From: Oceanococcus atlanticus
Lineage (GTDB): Bacteria > Pseudomonadota > Gammaproteobacteria > Nevskiales > Oceanococcaceae
NCBI RefSeq assembly: GCF_002088235.1
Contig: NZ_AQQV01000001.1
Coordinates: 372,001-436,000 of the forward strand
Direction of reading: 5' to 3'
Length of the DNA: 64,000 bases
Positions 59,448-64,000 of this stretch are shown here, one piece after another. Position numbers and translations under genes: made by a program. A model generated the notes under the pieces. The model searched no databases, had not been told where the DNA came from, and was given only the letters and a program-made list of their open reading frames with translations. Each line of letters starts with the position of its first letter. Within the stretch, counting starts at the first letter, position 1.

Positions 59448-60791
59448 TCAATCAATGATCAACTCACCTTCGGGCTGCTCATACGGCACATCCTCGGGCG
59501 CAACGGGCGGCTCGGGCGACGGCGCGCCCGAAGACCCGGACGTGGGGACTGCTGGCGCCGCCGATGGGGCGCCGGACTGTGCGTCCTCGGCCTGTTCAGC
59601 CGACTGATCGGACGCGCTTTGTGGCGGTGCCGGCGCGGGCAGCAAAGCCAGCTCGACCACGCCACGCGCATCCCCTTGCGACAAACCCACGAACACACCG
59701 GGGCGCAACGCATCACCGGGCACTGGGCCGGCTTCAAGCGCGCGTCCATCGGGGGCGTTGCCTGCATCCGTCTCAGCCGCCTCCAGCGCTGACCGGCCCT
59801 GGCCCTGCTCCTCGCCGCTCTCCAGCGGCCCGCCATTGGCCTGCTCATCCGCACGCGCCACATCTTGCCCCGCTTGCGTTGCATCCGTTGAGGACGATCC
59901 GTCGCCGTCTTTCTGCGCGCCCTCAAGCCCGGCCAGCTCGGCAATCTGCTCGGCAACGCGGTCTCCCTTGCGCGCCGCTTGGGTGAAAAAATAGGCGGCA
60001 ACAGTGGCCCGGTCACGCCGGTCCTGCGCTGCATCAATGTGCAGGTCTTGCTCTAAAAACGCATCATCCATCGGCAACTTGGCCTGGCGGTCGCCCGCGT
60101 ACAGGCGGCCCAGGGCGTAATCGGCGCTGGCCAACCCGTTCAGACTGTCCTGGCGAATGGCTGCCAGAGCCTCGCGCGAGCCTTCACGGGCCGCCAGCAG
60201 CTCCAGCAAGGTAATTTTCTCAGCCCGGCTGAGTGCTGCGACCTGCTCCGGGCGCCCGGTGACGGTTTCAAGCACGTCATTGGCCACGGCCTCCTGTGGA
60301 TTGTTCTGGTAGTGCTGCGCAAACGCATGCAGGGCTTGTGCATCGGACTGCGCCGCCCGCTGCATCACGCTCTCAAGGGTCTGGGCAGCGGCATCGTTGT
60401 CCGCTGCAGTGGCCTCGGCCTGCACAGGCGTGCAATCCGGCGGCGCGGCGATCTTGAGATCGAAATCGTCCTCACGGTGCGCCCGCGCATGCATGACACG
60501 GATGTCCGAACCCGCCAGATACGCCTCCACACACAGGCTTTCGACCTTGAAGCAAGACAGCCACACAGCCGCATGGGCACGCCGCACCACGGCCTTAAGA
60601 TCGCTGTTGTCGTAGCCCAGGTGCTGGTGCGCATCAGCAACCACCCGGATGCGCTGCTGCGCCGCGCAGGCCTGTTCTGGCAAGCTGACCCGGTACGGTG
60701 CGCGCTCGATCAGCACCTGCTCGGCCGCAGCCACGACGGGCAGCAGGTACAGCGCCAGCACAAGGCCACGCCGCCAGGTCTCAACCGCCAT
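59448..60791 (-). CDS. Exported protein with Sel1-like repeats and a Pro/Ala-rich tail
   Basis: This 447-residue protein has a signal peptide (RRGLVLALYLLPVVAAAEQ). The N-terminal part is an unrecognised domain with four Cys (residues about 22-125). The middle (about 200-300) has helical pairs such as NGLASADYALGRLYAGD and ATVAAYFFTQAARKGD, resembling Sel1/TPR repeats. The last 150 residues are low-complexity, rich in Ala, Pro, Glu and Gly. It should be periplasmic. It overlaps the coiled-coil lipoprotein gene by 11 bases and lies 30 bases from the MotA-like gene, so it is part of the operon. Function unknown. Confidence 0.75.
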   Translation of the reverse strand: MAVETWRRGLVLALYLLPVVAAAEQVLIERAPYRVSLPEQACAAQQRIRVVADAHQHLGYDNSDLKAVVRRAHAAVWLSCFKVESLCVEAYLAGSDIRVMHARAHREDDFDLKIAAPPDCTPVQAEATAADNDAAAQTLESVMQRAAQSDAQALHAFAQHYQNNPQEAVANDVLETVTGRPEQVAALSRAEKITLLELLAAREGSREALAAIRQDSLNGLASADYALGRLYAGDRQAKLPMDDAFLEQDLHIDAAQDRRDRATVAAYFFTQAARKGDRVAEQIAELAGLEGAQKDGDGSSSTDATQAGQDVARADEQANGGPLESGEEQGQGRSALEAAETDAGNAPDGRALEAGPVPGDALRPGVFVGLSQGDARGVVELALLPAPAPPQSASDQSAEQAEDAQSGAPSAAPAVPTSGSSGAPSPEPPVAPEDVPYEQPEGELIID

Positions 60792-61332
60792 AACGCAGCG
60801 TCACTTCTGCCCTTTCGAGCAGATCGCGGTCGAGGTAATCCTGTATGTCCTGAATCGACTGCTGGGTCTGACGCAGCTTGTCGGCCAGCTGCTGAATTTC
60901 GTCGAGCCGGGCCTGCGATTGCGCCTGCTCCTGTGACAGTGTCTCCAGCTGGCGCATCTGCGCCTCTTCCTGGGTCATCAGTCGCTCAAGCTCGGCTGTC
61001 TTGGTCTGCATCTCCTGGCGTAGACGCGCCGCTTCCTGCCGCACCGTCGAGGTCGAGCGTGCCAGCTCATCCAGCCGCTGCTGGGCGCCATCGACACGCG
61101 GTTGCAACTCACGCGCACGCGCCTGATGACGTTTCAACTCCTCTTGCAGTGCCTGTGTCTGCGCCTCGATGTCTTCGATGTGAGCGTTGGCATTGGTCCG
61201 CACCCCCATGCCGTAAAGGCTGGCGCAATAGGCCGACATGCGGCTGGAGCGGGTGTCGCAGGTGTTGCTGGCACAACCACCGACAAGGCCCACCAGCAGC
61301 AGCGTCAATACGCCCGCGAGTAACCGCCGCAT
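60781..61332 (-). CDS. Coiled-coil lipoprotein (short)
   Basis: This 183-residue protein has a lipoprotein signal (MRRLLAGVLTLLLVGLVGGC; lipobox VGGC). Two Cys-containing segments follow and then a long coiled coil (about 50-175) with many Gln, Glu and Arg residues. It should be anchored to a membrane with a periplasmic rod. The ATG at 61332 lies 1 base after the stop of the longer lipoprotein. No family is recognised. In the operon it could bridge the VWA heads to the outer membrane. Confidence 0.75.
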   Translation of the reverse strand: MRRLLAGVLTLLLVGLVGGCASNTCDTRSSRMSAYCASLYGMGVRTNANAHIEDIEAQTQALQEELKRHQARARELQPRVDGAQQRLDELARSTSTVRQEAARLRQEMQTKTAELERLMTQEEAQMRQLETLSQEQAQSQARLDEIQQLADKLRQTQQSIQDIQDYLDRDLLERAEVTLRYGG

Positions 61333-61333
61333 C

Positions 61334-62119
61334 TCAGCTGCGCGCCTTGATGCCGGCCGCCACACGGCGTTGCTCGGCTTCGATCTGGGTAATCAGGCCG
61401 TTGCTTTCCTCCAGAGCAATCTGGACCCGCTCACGCTCGCGTTGCAGATCAGCCCGCATCGCTTCCAGCTCGCGTTTGTTCGGCGCGTTTTTCATCTGCT
61501 GTTCGATGTCGTAAATGGCCTGTTCGATCAGGGTGATGGAGTCGCGCTGGGCTTGCGTGCGCTCACGTGCCTGCTGCAGCTGTTCATCGAGCTGGGCCTG
61601 AATGCGTGCCGCCTCGCTCAAAAATGCGCGGTCGTCACGCACGCTTTGCTGCATCAACTGGTATTCCTGCTGCAGGCGAGCCACATCGCGCTCGGCCTGC
61701 TGGTTGGCGCGAATCTGCGCATCAACATCACGACGCGCCGCAGACAAGCCTTGGTTGGCGCTGGAGACATCTTCACGGTAGGCCTGCAAACCGCGGTTGG
61801 CCATGGACGCGCCAATCGCACCCGCTGCGGCACAAATGCCGGCAGAGGCGGCAACATTCTTCTCCGAGCCTCCGGTCACTGCGGCAACCAGACCACACAG
61901 CGCGCCAGCTGACACGGCCGTCTTGCCGATGCTCCAGCCCGGTCGATCCGCCCCACACAGCTGTCGCGCCGGGCCCTGCAGGTTGCCGCCATCAACCCAG
62001 ATACCGCAGAACAGCCACCATTCACGGTCGCCATAGCCGGCGGTATCGGGCGAACTTGCGCAGCCCTGCAGGCCGGCCAGCACAAGCACCAGGGTCAAAG
62101 CCACTGCAGTCTTGCTCAC
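61334..62119 (-). CDS. Coiled-coil lipoprotein with glycine-zipper-like segment
   Basis: This 261-residue protein has a lipoprotein signal ending LAGLQGC. A Gly/Ala-rich hydrophobic stretch (about 68-108: SAGALCGLVAAVTGG..SAGICAAAGAIGASM) resembles glycine-zipper segments of outer-membrane-associated proteins. Coiled coil fills about 110-255. The GTG start at 62119 overlaps the stop of the first operon gene as GTGA. A periplasmic scaffold role is inferred; no family is recognised. Confidence 0.75.
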   Translation of the reverse strand: MSKTAVALTLVLVLAGLQGCASSPDTAGYGDREWWLFCGIWVDGGNLQGPARQLCGADRPGWSIGKTAVSAGALCGLVAAVTGGSEKNVAASAGICAAAGAIGASMANRGLQAYREDVSSANQGLSAARRDVDAQIRANQQAERDVARLQQEYQLMQQSVRDDRAFLSEAARIQAQLDEQLQQARERTQAQRDSITLIEQAIYDIEQQMKNAPNKRELEAMRADLQRERERVQIALEESNGLITQIEAEQRRVAAGIKARS

Positions 62120-62760
62120 GTGTTTGATCCTCCTGACAGCTGTGCCGTGAAGTAGTCGGCCGGCGTGGACTCCTGTGGCACCGCCTGAATCCAGCTGAGG
62201 CTCTTTTGCAGCGCCTCACGGCTGCCCACCTGAGCCTCGTCCAGCGTTTCCAGTCGGTTAACGAAAGCGGCCTCGATGCGTTGACGCCGCAGCTGCCACT
62301 CATCATGCAAAACGACCAGAGCCTCGGCCCACACACGCTGATACGCGCGCTGATCCTGGGTGCTCTTCTCCAGCGACAAACGGAAGGTGTCGATCAGTAC
62401 CTCATCGTCACGCTCCTGGGCATGCTTTAGCGCGACCTGATCTTGGTTGGCCTTGCGTTGACTCAGCTCCAGCAGGCGCGCACTGCTCACCACGGTGTCG
62501 AGCTGGCGTGACAACTCGGCATCGCTGATGCCCTGATCAAGCGACAGGCTGATGTCATTGGCAACCAGGTAATAGGCCGCAACAGCCAGCGCAAGAATGA
62601 CTGTCACCGCGACGGCCAGCCCGAACACCGGACCTGACCGCTGTGGCTGTGCGGCTGCGCGAGCGCTGCGAGCCTGACGCTCTACCGGAGCATCGTCAGG
62701 TGCAGCCGGACGCGTCTCTTCGCCGCTGCGGTTCACCGGGATATGAATGCGCTTTTTCAT
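62116..62760 (-). CDS. Single-TM protein opening the VWA operon
   Basis: This 214-residue protein has a basic cytoplasmic N-terminus, one membrane segment (about residues 44-66, GPVFGLAVAVTVILALAVAA) and a mostly helical periplasmic domain of about 145 residues. I do not recognise a family. It is the first gene of the minus-strand operon; the next gene overlaps it by 4 bases. It could be an inner-membrane anchor or assembly factor for the lipoproteins and stator. Confidence 0.72.
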   Translation of the reverse strand: MKKRIHIPVNRSGEETRPAAPDDAPVERQARSARAAAQPQRSGPVFGLAVAVTVILALAVAAYYLVANDISLSLDQGISDAELSRQLDTVVSSARLLELSQRKANQDQVALKHAQERDDEVLIDTFRLSLEKSTQDQRAYQRVWAEALVVLHDEWQLRRQRIEAAFVNRLETLDEAQVGSREALQKSLSWIQAVPQESTPADYFTAQLSGGSNT

Positions 62761-62848
62761 CTGCGACAGCCACGCTGCTCGTCAACACCTTGGCCCGGAA
62801 CTATCCCGCACAATTCTCCGGCGCACAAATGACCAACCCAGGCCTGGA

Positions 62849-63997
62849 CTAATGGGCGTGAGCTTGCCCCAGCTGAAGCTCCGACATGAATCGACGTGCA
62901 CCACGCCGTGCCACCGACGCCACCACCAGCAGTATCAATGCAACCAGCGCCGTCCAGCTCAGCCACAACGGGAAGGCATGCAGATTGGCTTCACTGAAAT
63001 CCATGTTCAGCGCAATCTGATTGACCGCCAACCCCGCAGCCACGGCCAACCCACCGGTGGCCACACCGAAGGCCAATGCCACGCGGCGGCCATGCAAGTT
63101 GGCCAAAACCCCGAAGGTGGCAGGATTGGTCGCGGGTCCGGTGATCAAAAACGCCAGTGCCGCGCCGGGCGCCACGCCCGCAATGAGCATCACCGCCACG
63201 ATCGGTGTCGAACCGGTCGCGCATACATACAACGGCAACCCCAGCAACGCGAACGCAAACACCTGCAAACTCGGAGGAATGTCTTGCAGCCAGGCTTGCT
63301 CCAGCATCGGCTGGGCTGCAGCCGCGACAACCAGACCGAACAACACCCACGGCGCGGTGGAATCAACCAGATCAGCAAAGCCGTAACGCAAGCCAGAACG
63401 CAGACGCTCTGCGGGTTTGCCGGAAAAACTTGGGCTGTGCGCATGACAGCATTGCTTGTGCTCGTTGTTGAGCGTGCCGGCCCAGCGGCCGACCCACCAC
63501 CCAACCAGCAAGGCGATCACCGCGGCCGCCACCACACGCGCAATCGTCATGTCACCACCCAGCAGCGGAATGGAAACCAAAATGGCGTCGAGGCCAATCT
63601 CCGGGGTGGCTATCAAGAACGCCATGGCCGCAGACGGCGGCGCGCCGCGCTGAATCAGGCTTTGGTACAGCGGCACCACACCGCAGCTGCAAACCGGCAG
63701 CGGCAAGCCCACAGCCATGCCTCGCGTGGCTTGAGACAACCCTCCGCCGCGCGACAACCAAGCCACCGAGGATGCCGGCAGAAAGGCAGCAATCAGGCCG
63801 CCTGCGGCGTAGGCCAACAGCAAGGCCGGAGCGGCCGCCAACGAAAGCTCCAGCAAACGCTGCAATCCATCCGTGGGCGCATGGCCCAGAAGCATGTCGG
63901 CGCCCAGCATGAGCACGAAGACCAGCAATCCAAGCACGCTGCCGAGTCCTTCGGCCTGATCGGTTTTGATCAGAGGATCACGCGTTGCGTTCTCCAT
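62849..63997 (-). CDS. ArsP/SO_0444-type membrane permease
   Basis: This 382-residue protein has about ten membrane segments. It contains GLPLPVCSCGVVPLYQSLIQRGA with the CSCG motif, TPEIGLDAILVSIPLLGG and GLPLYVCATGSTPIVAVMLI, characteristic of PF03773 permeases (ArsP; SO_0444 Cu/Zn efflux group). A central cytoplasmic loop with CCHAHS and the C-terminal HAHAH could bind metal. Export of metal or an organoarsenical is likely but not decidable. It lies 88 bases upstream of the VWA operon on the same strand, so it may share a transcript. Confidence 0.82.
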   Translation of the reverse strand: MENATRDPLIKTDQAEGLGSVLGLLVFVLMLGADMLLGHAPTDGLQRLLELSLAAAPALLLAYAAGGLIAAFLPASSVAWLSRGGGLSQATRGMAVGLPLPVCSCGVVPLYQSLIQRGAPPSAAMAFLIATPEIGLDAILVSIPLLGGDMTIARVVAAAVIALLVGWWVGRWAGTLNNEHKQCCHAHSPSFSGKPAERLRSGLRYGFADLVDSTAPWVLFGLVVAAAAQPMLEQAWLQDIPPSLQVFAFALLGLPLYVCATGSTPIVAVMLIAGVAPGAALAFLITGPATNPATFGVLANLHGRRVALAFGVATGGLAVAAGLAVNQIALNMDFSEANLHAFPLWLSWTALVALILLVVASVARRGARRFMSELQLGQAHAH

Positions 63998-64000
63998 ATG

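Noticed and set aside
56564-62760. Zorya-type phage defence (ZorAB) as an explanation of the stator operon
   Set aside because: The MotA-like protein is only 268 residues, without the long ZorA tail. The B subunits carry VWA rather than OmpA domains, and no ZorC, ZorD or ZorE gene is near.
1-64000. tRNA, rRNA or CRISPR loci
   Set aside because: No CCA-ended cloverleaf, ribosomal segment or regularly spaced repeat was recognised by eye; a tRNAscan or Infernal run would be decisive.

Overview
The window is high-GC, densely coded DNA from a proteobacterium, most likely a gammaproteobacterium. The evidence is OmpW, TorF-type and lipocalin outer-membrane proteins, SlyD, CsbD/DUF1328 stress genes and NhaP2-type antiport. 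The steroid genes resemble those of Nevskiales/Solimonadaceae-like degraders, but that placement is inference from gene content only. No transposase, integrase, CRISPR array, rRNA or tRNA was recognised.

Positions 1-32 kb are dominated by catabolism of steroid rings, interleaved with envelope genes. Three blocks can be read. (i) Minus strand 3260-11985: echA20, two heteromeric acyl-CoA dehydrogenase pairs, fadA6, a 17-beta-HSD4-like SDR and ipdF. (ii) Minus strand 17394-22907: hsaC, ipdA, ipdB, a DUF35 protein with its Ltp-type thiolase partner, and ipdC. (iii) Plus strand 28231-31922: kshB, fadD3 and an SDR. Together these cover nearly the whole known route for the last two rings (C/D): FadD3 activates HIP, IpdF, the dehydrogenases and IpdC process it, EchA20 opens ring D, IpdAB opens ring C, and FadA6 thiolyses the product. 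KshB and HsaC are the only A/B-ring enzymes here. KshA, KstD, HsaA, HsaB, HsaD, HsaEFG and a TetR regulator are not in the window.

Six palindromic elements, about 100-205 bp each, lie in the gaps of these steroid blocks and were not noticed elsewhere. Each has long outer arms that pair within a copy but differ between copies. The arms enclose two small hairpins, nearly all with a GGA in the loop. Two copies (4087-4283 and 30831-31034) show compensatory changes in several helices.

Positions 12-17 kb hold ompW, a small stress cluster (csbD, a 54-residue protein, DUF1328), cardiolipin synthase and a subtilisin-like lipoprotein. Positions 23-28 kb hold a secreted lipase, an M17 aminopeptidase, a thioesterase, a lipocalin and a PhoX-like protein. 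Positions 32-51 kb are mostly housekeeping: a GT39 glycosyltransferase, hinT, apbE, an M23 protein, gltX, an AraC regulator facing a fatty-acid desaturase, a PHA-synthase-like hydrolase, a PTPS-like protein, a PIG-V-like mannosyltransferase, slyD, a type-2 ileS, an L,D-transpeptidase, sat and an AbgT transporter. Positions 51-55 kb hold a three-gene GMC dehydrogenase operon ending in a ThuA-like lipoprotein.

Positions 56.5-62.8 kb hold the most unusual locus, a tightly packed seven-gene minus-strand operon. It encodes a one-TM protein, two coiled-coil lipoproteins, a periplasmic Sel1-like protein, a MotA/TolQ/ExbB-like channel subunit, and two paralogous MotB/ExbD-like proteins whose usual periplasmic domain is replaced by a von Willebrand factor A domain. 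I read this as an uncharacterised proton-driven envelope machine. The window ends with an ArsP-type permease.
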